From the NCBI RefSeq assembly GCF_001552595.1, contig NZ_BCRM01000005.1:62001-126000 (forward strand): a stretch of DNA of 64,000 nt, given 5' to 3'. The notes under the pieces were generated by a model that saw nothing but the letters and a program-made list of their open reading frames with translations, searched no databases and was not told the origin of the DNA. Positions 35,201 to 43,999 of this stretch are shown here, piece after piece; positions within the stretch are counted from its first letter, which is position 1; every line of letters starts with the position of its first letter. This stretch comes from Rhodococcus erythropolis NBRC 15567 (lineage in GTDB: Bacteria > Actinomycetota > Actinomycetes > Mycobacteriales > Mycobacteriaceae). Position numbers and translations under genes: made by a program.

Positions 35201-36022
35201 ATGGCTAGGATCGAAGAAATTCTGGAGTTGGAACGCCTCGAGCGTGACATCTTTCGAGGAATCATCGCGGAGACCACCCTGACCCGCACTTTCGGCGGCC
35301 AGGTCGCCGGTCAGGCATTGGTGTCGGCGGTACGCACGGTCGATCCGGCCTATTCAGTTCATTCGTTGCACGGATACTTCCTGCGTCCGGGCAATCCGAT
35401 GGAGCCGACCGTTTTTCTGGTCGATCGCGTTCGGGACGGTCGATCGTTCGCGACCCGCTTGGTCACCGGAATTCAAGACGGGCAAGCCATTTTCACGATG
35501 TCGGCATCCTTCCACGTCCAAGACGAAGGCATCGAGCACCAGGACGAGATGCCACCGGTCCCTGACCCCGAGACCTTGGCCATCGCCCAGGATTCGGAAG
35601 ACCCCGAGACTGCGTGGTTGGCTCGCGAGTGGTCCGATTGGGACCTCCGGATGGTACCGAAGGCCGACATCAACAAACGTCCAGGCGCTGCCGCACAGCA
35701 GCAAGTATGGTTCCGTTCCCGCGAGGCTCTCCCGGACGACCCGGTATTTCACGTGTGCACGCTTGCGTACATGAGCGACATGACGCTGCTCGGATCTTCC
35801 CGAGGCCCTCACATGGACGTCGCAATGCAAAGCGCCTCGCTCGATCACGCCATGTGGTTCCTGCGGCCGTTCCGGGCCGACGAGTGGCTGTTGTACGACC
35901 AGACGTCGCCGTCAGCGGGCTTCGGTCGCGCATTGACGCAGGGACGAATCTTCGACAGCCGAGGAAATATGGTTGCTGCAGTCGTTCAGGAAGGCCTGAC
36001 CAGGCTGTATCGCCCGAAGTGA
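35201..36022 (+). CDS. tesB: Acyl-CoA thioesterase II, first tandem copy
   Basis: Hydrolyses acyl-CoA to fatty acid and CoA. The double hot-dog protein (273 residues) has [30 protein letters not shown] and the C-terminal [20 protein letters not shown] / [17 protein letters not shown] blocks with the catalytic Asp, Thr/Ser and Gln. Start at the ATG at 35201 after GTGGAG. It is a close paralogue of the gene at 36759, with long identical stretches. Confidence 0.92.
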   Translation: MARIEEILELERLERDIFRGIIAETTLTRTFGGQVAGQALVSAVRTVDPAYSVHSLHGYFLRPGNPMEPTVFLVDRVRDGRSFATRLVTGIQDGQAIFTMSASFHVQDEGIEHQDEMPPVPDPETLAIAQDSEDPETAWLAREWSDWDLRMVPKADINKRPGAAAQQQVWFRSREALPDDPVFHVCTLAYMSDMTLLGSSRGPHMDVAMQSASLDHAMWFLRPFRADEWLLYDQTSPSAGFGRALTQGRIFDSRGNMVAAVVQEGLTRLYRPK

Positions 36023-36057
36023 GGTCGGCCGCAGTGAGATCAATCGCAGTGAGACCT

Positions 36058-36723
36058 TCACTGGCGAGACCGCACCGCAGGCCGGGCCGGATGGTCGTAC
36101 CTGACCTCGAAATCGACCTCCTCGGACACCTCTGATCGGTGTTCGAGGAGTGCGTCGACGGTCCACAGATCCGCCTCCGGAGTGTGCCGCCGCATGGCAG
36201 GTTCGCTCATGTCCAGGCGGACGCTGACGTCGAACTCCAGCCCACGCCCGAGCAACATCGGACCGGCGATCACGATGACCGCGCGCTCATGGACGGGGAC
36301 GCGGGTCGAGCGAGCCGATCGATCGGTGGGTTCGTCCCAGAGTTTCGGCAACAACGCTCGTTTGGTGCGGGCAGCGGTGATCACTTCACGATCGAGTGCC
36401 GGATAGTCGAACCAGATGGTGCGGTAACTCAGCGCATCCTCGTGACCGAACTCGTATCGCAGCGAAGCCGGCCGCACGTAGTCGTGCAGTGACACAACAG
36501 CACTCGGCCTGCTGTGCGACTCGACGGCGGCCCGGACCAGTTCCGCGAGCCGAGACGGCTGCGCACAATCAGGTCCGTCGATCGCTACTACCGCCACCGA
36601 CGGAAATGATCCGCTCAGCGTTGCGATCTGCTCGGCCAGGGCGAGGGGAGTGGACGGGATGAATGTGCTCACGCCCACCATGGTGCCGTGCCCGCTCGCC
36701 GAGGCGATATTGTGAACCGTCAT
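36058..36723 (-). CDS. Uridine kinase-like protein with degenerate P-loop
   Basis: About 221 residues. The N-terminal strand VAVVAIDGPDCAQPSRLAEL lies where nucleoside kinases have GxxGxGKST, but the lysine and glycines are gone. Later blocks (VSLHDYVRP, IWFDYPALDREVI, VIVIAGPMLLGRGLEFDVSV) follow the uridine/phosphoribulokinase fold. It may bind but not phosphorylate a nucleoside, or be decaying. Start choice is uncertain: ATG at 36723, or GTG three codons earlier. It lies on the opposite strand between two tesB copies. Confidence 0.6.
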   Translation of the reverse strand: MTVHNIASASGHGTMVGVSTFIPSTPLALAEQIATLSGSFPSVAVVAIDGPDCAQPSRLAELVRAAVESHSRPSAVVSLHDYVRPASLRYEFGHEDALSYRTIWFDYPALDREVITAARTKRALLPKLWDEPTDRSARSTRVPVHERAVIVIAGPMLLGRGLEFDVSVRLDMSEPAMRRHTPEADLWTVDALLEHRSEVSEEVDFEVRYDHPARPAVRSRQ

Positions 36724-36758
36724 CGCGCCCACTGCGGCGGTCTATTTCCGGAGGACTC

Positions 36759-37613
36759 ATGGTTGGTATCGAGGAGATCCTCGCGCTCGAACACCTGGAG
36801 AAGGACATCTTCCGTGGTGCGGTCCATCCCACTGCACTTCAGCGGACGTTCGGCGGGCAGGTTGCCGGGCAGTCTCTGGTTTCTGCCGTGAGCACCGTCG
36901 ACGAGAGCTACCACGTGCACTCGTTGCACGGATACTTCCTGCGCCCGGGCAACCCGAAGATTCCGACGGTCTACCTGGTGGACCGCATCCGCGACGGGCG
37001 CTCGTTCTGCACCCGCCGGGTGAACGCAGTCCAAGACGGCAAGACGATCTTCACGATGTCGGCCTCGTTCCACGTCGAGGACGAAGGTATCGAGCATCAG
37101 GATCGGATGCCTTACGTTCCGGCGCCGGAGGACTTGCAGGACGCGCAGACCGTTCCCAAGTTGGCGGAATCGCAGTTCTACCAAGAGTGGAAGAACTGGG
37201 ACATCAGAATTGTGCCGGCCGAGCAGAGTGCGTCAGCGCCGGATCTCGCCGCACAACAGCGCGTGTGGATGCGCTACCGCGAGCCTCTGCCGGATCGTCC
37301 GCTGCTGCACATCTGCACGCTTGCGTACCTCAGTGACATGACCCTGCTCGGAACTTCGAAAGTCCCGCACCGCGGCGTGAAGACGCAGACTGCTTCACTC
37401 GATCACGCGATGTGGTTCCTGCGTCCGTTCCGGGCCGACGAGTGGTTGCTCTACGACCAGACATCGCCGTCGGCAGGTTTCGGTCGCGCGCTCACTCAGG
37501 GGCGTATCTACGATCGCGATGGCAACATGGTGGCAGCGGTGGTTCAGGAGGGTTTGACGCGTCTGGAACGCGAACCCGACAGCCGTGAGAACAAGACAGG
37601 AACTGTGGGATGA
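36759..37613 (+). CDS. tesB2: Acyl-CoA thioesterase II, second tandem copy (syntenic tesB2)
   Basis: A 284-residue TesB thioesterase with the same blocks as the copy at 35201. This one keeps the ancestral neighbourhood: it overlaps pdxT by 4 bases as Rv2605c adjoins Rv2604c. The ATG at 36759 has a strong GGAGG site. The C-terminus carries an extra polar tail ([15 protein letters not shown]) absent from the first copy. Confidence 0.94.
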   Translation: MVGIEEILALEHLEKDIFRGAVHPTALQRTFGGQVAGQSLVSAVSTVDESYHVHSLHGYFLRPGNPKIPTVYLVDRIRDGRSFCTRRVNAVQDGKTIFTMSASFHVEDEGIEHQDRMPYVPAPEDLQDAQTVPKLAESQFYQEWKNWDIRIVPAEQSASAPDLAAQQRVWMRYREPLPDRPLLHICTLAYLSDMTLLGTSKVPHRGVKTQTASLDHAMWFLRPFRADEWLLYDQTSPSAGFGRALTQGRIYDRDGNMVAAVVQEGLTRLEREPDSRENKTGTVG

Positions 37614-38215
37614 CGCGTCCGTTGATCGGTGTACTCGCCCTCCAGGGTGATGTTCGCGAGCACCTTGCTGCACTTGATGATTCGGGTGCGGATGCCGTGG
37701 GTGTCCGACGGCCGGAGGAGCTGGACAAGGTAGACGGAATCGTGATTCCGGGTGGCGAATCCACCACCATGAGCCGGCTTCTGCAGGTGTTCGAACTGTT
37801 GGATCCGCTGCGTGAGCGTCTTCGCGGCGGGCTGCCGGCCTACGGTTCGTGTGCCGGCATGATTCTGCTGGCGAGCGAGGTACTCGACACCCGGCCGGAC
37901 GCCGAACATCTCGGCGCCATCGACATGACGGTGCGCCGCAACGCTTTCGGCAGACAGGTCGATTCTTTCGAGTCCGACCTGGAGTTCGAGGGCATCATCG
38001 GAGATCCCATCCGCGCCGTCTTCATCCGCGCGCCGTGGGTGGAGCGAGTTGGACCGGGCGTGGAGGTCCTTGCGCAGGTTCCCGCCGCCGCGGGGGAGGC
38101 CGCGGGCCGGATCGTTGCGGTTCGGCAGGGCTCGGTGATCGCCACTTCTTTCCATCCCGAGGTAACCGGTGACCGTCGAGTGCACGAGATGTTCGTCGAT
38201 CTGGTTCGCGGATAA
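37610..38215 (+). CDS. pdxT: Pyridoxal 5'-phosphate synthase glutaminase subunit PdxT
   Basis: Class I glutamine amidotransferase supplying ammonia to PdxS. The [13 protein letters not shown] start, the PGGESTTM loop, the nucleophile in YGSCAGM and the SFHPE histidine/glutamate are all present in 201 residues. The ATG overlaps the tesB2 stop by 4 bases. Confidence 0.96.
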   Translation: MTRPLIGVLALQGDVREHLAALDDSGADAVGVRRPEELDKVDGIVIPGGESTTMSRLLQVFELLDPLRERLRGGLPAYGSCAGMILLASEVLDTRPDAEHLGAIDMTVRRNAFGRQVDSFESDLEFEGIIGDPIRAVFIRAPWVERVGPGVEVLAQVPAAAGEAAGRIVAVRQGSVIATSFHPEVTGDRRVHEMFVDLVRG

Positions 38216-38240
38216 CTCGAGTAGTCAGCCTCGTCCGAAC

Positions 38241-38876
38241 CTACAGCTCCAGTTCGCGGGCAAGGATCGCCGCCTGTACGCGTGAGGTGAGGTGCAACTT
38301 CGACAGAACTCGCGACACGTGCGACTTCACCGTCGGAGCACCGACACCGAGTTCACGCGACAGTTCGGCATTGGACATACCCGTCCCCAACAGCGCGAGC
38401 ACCTCGCGTTCACGATCGGTGAGCTCGCTCAATCCCAGCGGTTCGGTGGGTTTGGGTGCACGCTGCACGAACTCGCCGATCAGTGCACGCGCCGCGCGAG
38501 GAGCGAGCACTGCATCTCCGGCCGCGACGTTGCGGATAGCGTTGGTCAGTTCGTCCGCGGTCGCAGTCTTGAGCAGGAATCCCGACGCGCCGGCGCGCAG
38601 GGCCGCGAAGACGTATTCGTCGAGGTCGAAGGTGGTCAACACCAGAACCCGGCTGCGGGTCGTCCCGATGATCTGACGCGTCGCCTCGATGCCGTCGGTG
38701 CCTGGCATCCGGACATCCATGAGTACGACGTCGGGTTGATGCGTGCGGGTGACGGTGATCGCCGACGCTCCGTCACCGGCTTCTGCAACGACATCGATGT
38801 CGTCGTGCTGCCGCAGGATCATCGCCAGGCCGGAGCGGATCGCGGCGTGGTCGTCTACCAGGGCGACGGTGATCAC
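38241..38876 (-). CDS. NarL/LuxR-family response regulator
   Basis: A 211-residue two-component regulator. The receiver (about 1-120) has the acidic pair in VALVDDHAAIR, the phospho-acceptor in VVLMDVRMPGTDG, Thr in VLVLTTFD and Lys in FLLKTA. The C-terminal LuxR helix-turn-helix is LTDREREVLALLGTGMSNAE. I use the GTG at 38876, which overlaps the kinase stop by 4 bases. The target genes are unknown. Confidence 0.93.
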   Translation of the reverse strand: MITVALVDDHAAIRSGLAMILRQHDDIDVVAEAGDGASAITVTRTHQPDVVLMDVRMPGTDGIEATRQIIGTTRSRVLVLTTFDLDEYVFAALRAGASGFLLKTATADELTNAIRNVAAGDAVLAPRAARALIGEFVQRAPKPTEPLGLSELTDREREVLALLGTGMSNAELSRELGVGAPTVKSHVSRVLSKLHLTSRVQAAILARELEL

Positions 38877-40108
38877 CGATCCGTTCCGTTCGGTGCGGGG
38901 ACCGGTAGCTGCGCGCATACCGTCCATTCTCCGTCGACCGGAAGTGCGTCGAGTGAACCGCCCAGCAGCTCGGCGCGGTGACGCATGTTTGCAAGTCCAC
39001 GCGTTCCAGCCCGCGGATGGGATGTGTCGCGACCGACCGGGTTTCGGATCTCGATCTGTAATGCATTGTGCTGGAGAGAGATCGACATCGAGATCGGCGC
39101 ACCAGGTGCGTGCTTGAGTGCGTTGGTCAAGGCTTCCTGGGTGATCCGATACGCCGTGTGATCGACCACGCTCGGCAGGTCGGCAGCATCGACGTCGATC
39201 ACAACGTGAACAGTGCCGCCGGCTGCCCGAACTGCGTCCAGGACGACGGGCAACTCGGTCAGCCGCGGGGGAGAGGAACGCGGGTCCGGGGTCTCGTCGT
39301 CCCCGGCGTGGAGCAGTTCGATCATCGACCGCATCTCGGAAAGGCCCGCGAGACTGCTCGATCTGATCGCCCCGATCATCTCCCGCAAGCCGTCGTCTGG
39401 TTCGCCCCGTTCACCGGAGAGAGCTGTGGTGGACAGTGCCGCCTCCGAATGGATTGCGATGGCGGAGAGGTGGCTTGCGATGACGTCGTGCAGATCGCGC
39501 GCCATGGTTGCTCGTTCGTGAGCGACTGCGGCCTCGCGGTCTAGAGCGGCGAGTGCTTCGTGGACTCTGGAACGCTCGCGTTCGGCCTCGGTCAGTTCGA
39601 CTTGTCGACGGATGACCAGTGCCCACCACACCGGCGTACCGAAGAACAGAGCGGTCACGACGCCTGCCCCAGCCGCAGCGCGGACGTCCTGGGTGGACAG
39701 GTAGACGAGTGCGGTGAGCGCGGCAACCGTCACCGCGGTCAGAGAACACACCACTCGGCCCAGCCGCGCCGTCCCGTACAGAACTGCGGCGTAGGTGAGA
39801 TCCGAGAGGACCAGCCACATCGGCAGAGTCGGTCCCAGGGCGGCGTCGACCGCGACGATGACGGCCCCCGCCGCCAAAGCTGTTGCCGGTCGCACCCGCC
39901 GGAACGAGTCGATCGCACACAGCAGAGCCAGCATCCCGATCCGAACCCCGGCGGGAACGTCGGCGACCCCTCCGACATCGGTCCACATTTGGTACAGGCC
40001 GACCAGGTAGAGGAGTACCCCGATCGCGAACAGGCCGAAGGCGATGAGCGGATCGTTCCACTTGCCGACACTCCGACTTCTGGTCACCACAGACTTATCA
40101 GAGCACAT
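38873..40108 (-). CDS. Membrane sensor histidine kinase (HisKA_3 type)
   Basis: A 411-residue kinase with about five hydrophobic segments (residues 20-170), then a DHp helix with the phospho-histidine in MARDLHDVIASHLS and a HATPase domain (QEALTNALKHAPG, GTRGLANMRHRAELLGG). There is no extracellular sensor domain, so it probably senses the membrane or a small ligand. The frame opens far upstream; I chose ATG 40108, and a GTG pair at 40090/40087 is the alternative. Confidence 0.88.
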   Translation of the reverse strand: MCSDKSVVTRSRSVGKWNDPLIAFGLFAIGVLLYLVGLYQMWTDVGGVADVPAGVRIGMLALLCAIDSFRRVRPATALAAGAVIVAVDAALGPTLPMWLVLSDLTYAAVLYGTARLGRVVCSLTAVTVAALTALVYLSTQDVRAAAGAGVVTALFFGTPVWWALVIRRQVELTEAERERSRVHEALAALDREAAVAHERATMARDLHDVIASHLSAIAIHSEAALSTTALSGERGEPDDGLREMIGAIRSSSLAGLSEMRSMIELLHAGDDETPDPRSSPPRLTELPVVLDAVRAAGGTVHVVIDVDAADLPSVVDHTAYRITQEALTNALKHAPGAPISMSISLQHNALQIEIRNPVGRDTSHPRAGTRGLANMRHRAELLGGSLDALPVDGEWTVCAQLPVPAPNGTDR

Positions 40109-40198
40109 CGGGGCGCCTGACTTGTCATACCAAATGATGAGGTCGGCGTTGTTCCGATGGCTGATGTGCGGATTCGATAGAGAAGACAGGCTCGACGT

Positions 40199-40399
40199 AT
40201 GAAAATTCGCTTCGAGTTGATGATCGGCATTCTCTTGGTCGTCGGTGGCGGCTGTCTGTGGCTGTTCGCGCGTGACGCCGAGTTCTTCTGGTTTCGCGGC
40301 GGGCCACTCGGCGTGATCCTCGCGATCATCGGTGCCTTCGACATCGTGAATGCAGTCCGAACGAGGGAGACAGCGATACCCGAGCGCCGAAACGACTGA
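40199..40399 (+). CDS. Small membrane protein (66 residues)
   Basis: Two hydrophobic segments (LMIGILLVVGGGCLWLF and GPLGVILAIIGAFDIV) separated by a short polar loop with FFWFRGGP. I do not recognise the family. It stands divergent from the histidine kinase and one base before the next gene, so it is probably co-transcribed with that membrane protein. Confidence 0.65.
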   Translation: MKIRFELMIGILLVVGGGCLWLFARDAEFFWFRGGPLGVILAIIGAFDIVNAVRTRETAIPERRND

Positions 40400-40400
40400 C

Positions 40401-41102
40401 GTGGAACTCGTCCTGCTCACCACGCTGGGCGGGCTCGCCCTGCTGGACAGTACGAGCATCGGAACATTGGTCGTCCCGGTCTGGATGTTGTTGATGCCGG
40501 GACGACCGCAGGTTCGCAGGCTGCTGACGTATCTGGTGGTCATCACGACGTTCTATTTTGTTGTCGGGGTGGCAGTCTGGACGACGGCACGGGCAGGTAT
40601 GCCTGTCGTCGCCCCGCTGCTCGAAACCCCCGCCGCCCGCGGTGCGCAGTTGATTCTGGGTATCGCGTTGTTCGCGTGGAGTTTTCGATTCGATTCCGAG
40701 AAGAGGCGCACATCCGGTCAGGCCGATCGAACTCATGTTTGGCGAGAGCGGGTGCTCGGCTCGGGCAGTTCCGCGAGAAGTGTTGTACTTCTGGCAATTG
40801 CTGCCGGGACCGCCGAGTTGGTGACGATGCTGCCCTACTTGGCGGCGATCGCGATGATCACCGCTGCTGGGCTGTCCGCAGTCACATCTGCGTCGATACT
40901 TGCCGGATACTGCCTGATCATGGCCACTCCGGCAGTGCTTCTGTTGTGCGGGCGGATCGTGGCCGGCGACCGACTGGACAAGCCGCTGAGCGGGGTGGAC
41001 TCGTTCATCTCACGCCACGGCGACAGCGCGATGGGTTGGGTGTTCGGCATTGCCGGCTTCTACCTCGCCGGCAATGCCGCTGCCGTGTTGTTCGTGAATT
41101 GA
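40401..41102 (+). CDS. GAP-family (Sap-like, LysE-type) membrane protein
   Basis: A 233-residue integral membrane protein with about six TM segments. The pattern (LTTLGGLALLDSTSIGTLVVP at the N-terminus, AGTAELVTMLPYLAAIAMI in the middle) fits the GAP/Sap family, which in mycobacteria includes proteins for exporting glycolipids. The substrate is unknown. The GTG start at 40401 comes directly after the small membrane protein gene. Its stop codon lies in a 17-base tandem repeat. Confidence 0.72.
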   Translation: MELVLLTTLGGLALLDSTSIGTLVVPVWMLLMPGRPQVRRLLTYLVVITTFYFVVGVAVWTTARAGMPVVAPLLETPAARGAQLILGIALFAWSFRFDSEKRRTSGQADRTHVWRERVLGSGSSARSVVLLAIAAGTAELVTMLPYLAAIAMITAAGLSAVTSASILAGYCLIMATPAVLLLCGRIVAGDRLDKPLSGVDSFISRHGDSAMGWVFGIAGFYLAGNAAAVLFVN

Positions 41103-41133
41103 CGTTGTTCGTAAATTGACGTTGTTCGTGAAT
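41088..41133. repeat. 17-base tandem repeat across the 3' end of the GAP-family gene
   Basis: Units at 41088-41104 and 41105-41121 differ by one base (G to A), and a partial third unit runs to 41133. The first unit contains the last codons and TGA stop. Confidence 0.9.
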
Positions 41134-42053
41134 CAACCAGCCTGAACCAACGAATTGATCAGCTTCACACCGTCTTCCGGGTGATCGACGGTTACGGCGA
41201 ACAGTCGTCCGTTCTCGAGAGTGACCACGATGGCCTCACCCGAGCGGAGCGTGACGGCTGTTCCGCGCGGTGTCATTCGGTAACCCCATCCACCCCATTC
41301 GGCCGGACGTATCGCGTCGACTGATGCGGACTTCACCTTCGAGATGGGGATCTTCTTCCATCGAACGCCCCAGGAACTGATGCCGACACCATGACGGTCG
41401 ACGCGCACGGTGACCGACGCGAATGCTGTGACGGCGAGGGTGGACACACCTAGGATCACGGCAACCCACCAATCCGAGTACGCGGCAGTCGCGATCACGA
41501 GAACTACGAGGCCGGCGGTAACGATCCACGGCCAGACGCTGCGGACCTGCCCGACCCACACTGCACGTTCGGAGGCCGTCAGCGGAGTGTCGAGCGTCGG
41601 GGTCGGCAGTGGCGACTCCGGGCCGCTTCGTTGCTGGTCAGGCAGCGCGTATGCCAGAACTCCTACGAGTACCGCCGCGATCGGCGCAAGAATCCACCAG
41701 CCGATACGCGCGTCTTCCGGCGACCCGGCGTCGATCGTCAAGGCGACGCTCAGAATCCAGATCGTCGCCAGTGTCGCACTCGAGATCGAGGTTACGGCGA
41801 GAAACAAGGGCGCGTTGTCGCTCGAACGGGCCGCGACGGCACAGGCGCAAACGACAGCCACCAGTGAAATCACCAGCGCGATGGCGAAAAACGTCGTCGT
41901 GGTGCTGAACCCGTCCGGGGTCGATCCGGACCAATGGCTCGCGACGGTCTCGGGTAGGCGGTCACCCCACGCGAAGCGTGCGAACACCAGAATCAGGGTC
42001 GGGATCAGAGTCAGCGAAGCTGCTGTCCAGAGTCGGATCTTGCTGGTCGTCAT
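41133..42053 (-). CDS. DUF1648 membrane protein with C-terminal PH-like domain
   Basis: A 306-residue protein. The N-terminal segment with LPETVASHWSGSTPDGF is the DUF1648 signature, between TM1 and TM2; further TM segments lie at about 55-140 and 170-210. The soluble C-terminus (about 215-300) has the strand-rich pattern of a bacterial PH-like domain. Its start codon overlaps the GntR stop by 4 bases. YtrA-type regulators often control adjacent membrane proteins, which supports a regulator-target pair. Confidence 0.8.
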   Translation of the reverse strand: MTTSKIRLWTAASLTLIPTLILVFARFAWGDRLPETVASHWSGSTPDGFSTTTTFFAIALVISLVAVVCACAVAARSSDNAPLFLAVTSISSATLATIWILSVALTIDAGSPEDARIGWWILAPIAAVLVGVLAYALPDQQRSGPESPLPTPTLDTPLTASERAVWVGQVRSVWPWIVTAGLVVLVIATAAYSDWWVAVILGVSTLAVTAFASVTVRVDRHGVGISSWGVRWKKIPISKVKSASVDAIRPAEWGGWGYRMTPRGTAVTLRSGEAIVVTLENGRLFAVTVDHPEDGVKLINSLVQAG

Positions 42054-42406
42054 TGTGTGCTGGTCTCCTTGATGAGGTCGAGCATGTGCGCAGTGTCGAG
42101 TCCGAGATTTCGGGCCTGCCGTACGAACTCGCGCGCAGATTCGTTGAGAGCTGTTCTTCCCGAGTCGAATTCGGCGCGAATGACGGCGCCACGTCCGCGT
42201 CGGAGGTCGATCAGGCCTTCGTCGCGGAGTGTTGCGTACGCACGAAGAACCGTGTGGAGATTGACGTCGATCGACTCGGCGAGAGCGCGAGCGGACGGCA
42301 GGCGGTCACCTGGTCCGATCTCACCGCGGATGACCGAGCCACGAACCCCGGCTGCAATCTGCTCCGCGAGCGGAGTTGTGGAGGCGTGATCTATTCGGAC
42401 CAACAT
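42050..42406 (-). CDS. GntR-family (YtrA subfamily) transcriptional regulator
   Basis: A 118-residue regulator with a winged-helix domain (PLAEQIAAGVRGSVIRGEI, LPSARALAESIDVNLHTVLR) and only a short C-terminal helical tail, characteristic of the YtrA group. It is coupled to the DUF1648 membrane protein gene. A perfect palindrome directly before its start codon suggests it represses its own operon. Confidence 0.92.
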   Translation of the reverse strand: MLVRIDHASTTPLAEQIAAGVRGSVIRGEIGPGDRLPSARALAESIDVNLHTVLRAYATLRDEGLIDLRRGRGAVIRAEFDSGRTALNESAREFVRQARNLGLDTAHMLDLIKETSTQ

Positions 42407-42425
42407 GTTTGCATTCTATGCAAAC
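42407..42425. promoter_or_regulatory. Probable operator of the GntR regulator
   Basis: GTTTGCATTCTATGCAAAC is a perfect palindrome (8-base arms, 3-base spacer) directly adjacent to the GntR start codon. Its size, position and symmetry fit an autoregulatory site. Confidence 0.65.
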
Positions 42426-42551
42426 AATGCGCGGTTTGACTAATTCGTGTCGGGGGATGCAGCGAGTTGTGACGTGGGACGGGTAACATCGGCAGAGCTG
42501 AAAGACGCGCATTCGGCGTGCGCAACGCAGCAGGAAAGGGGCTTGAATCGC

Positions 42552-43304
42552 ATGAGCGGCCACTCAAAATGGGCCACCACCAAGCACAAGAAGGCTGTGA
42601 TCGACGCACGTCGTGGCAAATCCTTCGCGAAGCTGATCAAGAACATCGAGGTGGCGGCACGAACCGGCGGTGGCGATCCCACGGGCAACCCCACCTTGTA
42701 CGACGCCATCCAGAAGGCGAAGAAGACGTCTGTTCCCAATGACAACATCGAGCGTGCGCGCAAGCGCGGCGCCGGTGAAGAAGCGGGCGGCGCAGACTGG
42801 CAGACCATCATGTACGAGGGCTACGGACCCAACGGCGTCGCCGTTCTGATCGAGTGCCTCACCGACAACCGCAACCGCGCAGCCGGTGAAGTTCGCACCG
42901 CGATGACCCGTAACGGTGGCAACCTCGCTGACCCGGGTTCCGTCTCCTACCTGTTTGCTCGCAAGGGTGTCGTCACGCTCGAGAAGAACGGCCAGTCGGA
43001 GGACGACGTCCTGATGGCTGTGCTCGACGCCGGTGCCGAGGAAGTCACCGATCTCGGTGAAACCTTCGAAATCGTCAGTGAGCCACAGGATCTGGTTGCC
43101 GTACGTTCGGCACTTCAGGAAGCCGGCATCGACTACGACTCCGCTGAAGCCGATTTCCGCGCTTCCGTCGAGGTTCCCTTGGATGTCGACGGCGCACGCA
43201 AGATCTTCAAGCTCGTCGACGCGCTCGAAGACTCTGACGACGTGCAGAACGTCTACACCAACATCGATCTGTCCGACGAGGTTCTCGCGGCTCTCGAAGA
43301 CTGA
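42552..43304 (+). CDS. yebC: YebC/PmpR-family protein
   Basis: A 250-residue member of the YebC family (transcription regulator or translation factor, depending on subgroup). The N-terminus [23 protein letters not shown] and [22 protein letters not shown] are diagnostic. The ATG at 42552 follows AGGAAAGGGG. Its own hairpin terminator separates it from ruvC. Confidence 0.95.
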   Translation: MSGHSKWATTKHKKAVIDARRGKSFAKLIKNIEVAARTGGGDPTGNPTLYDAIQKAKKTSVPNDNIERARKRGAGEEAGGADWQTIMYEGYGPNGVAVLIECLTDNRNRAAGEVRTAMTRNGGNLADPGSVSYLFARKGVVTLEKNGQSEDDVLMAVLDAGAEEVTDLGETFEIVSEPQDLVAVRSALQEAGIDYDSAEADFRASVEVPLDVDGARKIFKLVDALEDSDDVQNVYTNIDLSDEVLAALED

Positions 43305-43318
43305 TTGCTTTTCAACTC

Positions 43319-43352
43319 AACCCGGCCCTGACGTCCACGTCTCGGCCGGGTT
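43319..43352 (+). terminator. Hairpin terminator after yebC
   Basis: A perfect 9-bp stem AACCCGGCC / GGCCGGGTT with a 16-base loop, 15 bases after the stop codon. Confidence 0.7.
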
Positions 43353-43394
43353 GCGTGTTGATGCGGGGTAGTAGGCCCGCGCACCGCTAAGCTA

Positions 43395-43410
43395 TCGAAC
43401 AGCTGTTCGG
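43395..43410. promoter_or_regulatory. LexA (SOS) box of the ruvCAB operon
   Basis: TCGAACAGCTGTTCGG matches TCGAAC-N4-GTTCGA except for the last base. It lies 20 bases upstream of the ruvC start. SOS control of ruvC is known in mycobacteria. Confidence 0.8.
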
Positions 43411-43429
43411 TATGGAGAGGTGTGGCAAA

Positions 43430-43999
43430 GTGCGCGTGCTCGGAGTGGACCCAGGCTTGACTCGCTGCGGGTTGGGCGTGGTCGACGGGAGCAACGGCAG
43501 GAAAGTGCGCCCCATTGCCGTCGACGTGGTGCGGACCCCGCCCGAGATGGACCTCGGGTCTCGGCTACTGCGGATCTCCGATGCGGCGGAGCTGTGGATC
43601 GAGCAGTACAAGCCGGAGGTCGTCGCGATCGAGCGTGTATTCGCGCAGCACAACGTCAGTACGGCGATGGGGACGGCGCAAGCAGGCGGAGTTGTCGCGC
43701 TCGCTGCCGCCAGACGCGGTATCCCGGTGTGTTTCCACACGCCCAGCGAGGTGAAGGCCGCCGTTACCGGCAGCGGTAACGCCGACAAGGCGCAGGTCAC
43801 CGCGATGGTGACGCGAATCCTGAACTTGAAGACGGCGCCGAAACCGGCTGACGCCGCTGACGCTCTGGCGCTCGCGATCTGTCACTGCTGGCGAGCACCG
43901 ATGATCGAGCGAATGGCCCGCGCCGAGGCGATGGCCGCTGAACAAATGCGTAAGTATCAGGCAAAATTGGCCGAGATGAAGAAGGCAGGTTCACGATGA
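43430..43999 (+). CDS. ruvC: Holliday junction endonuclease RuvC
   Basis: Resolves Holliday junctions. [18 protein letters not shown] carries the first catalytic aspartate, and the remaining acids lie in AIERVF and the C-terminal [10 protein letters not shown] prefer the GTG at 43430 after GGAGAGG, because homologues begin there; the ATG at 43412 would add six residues. The protein is 189 residues. It overlaps ruvA by 4 bases. Confidence 0.96.
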
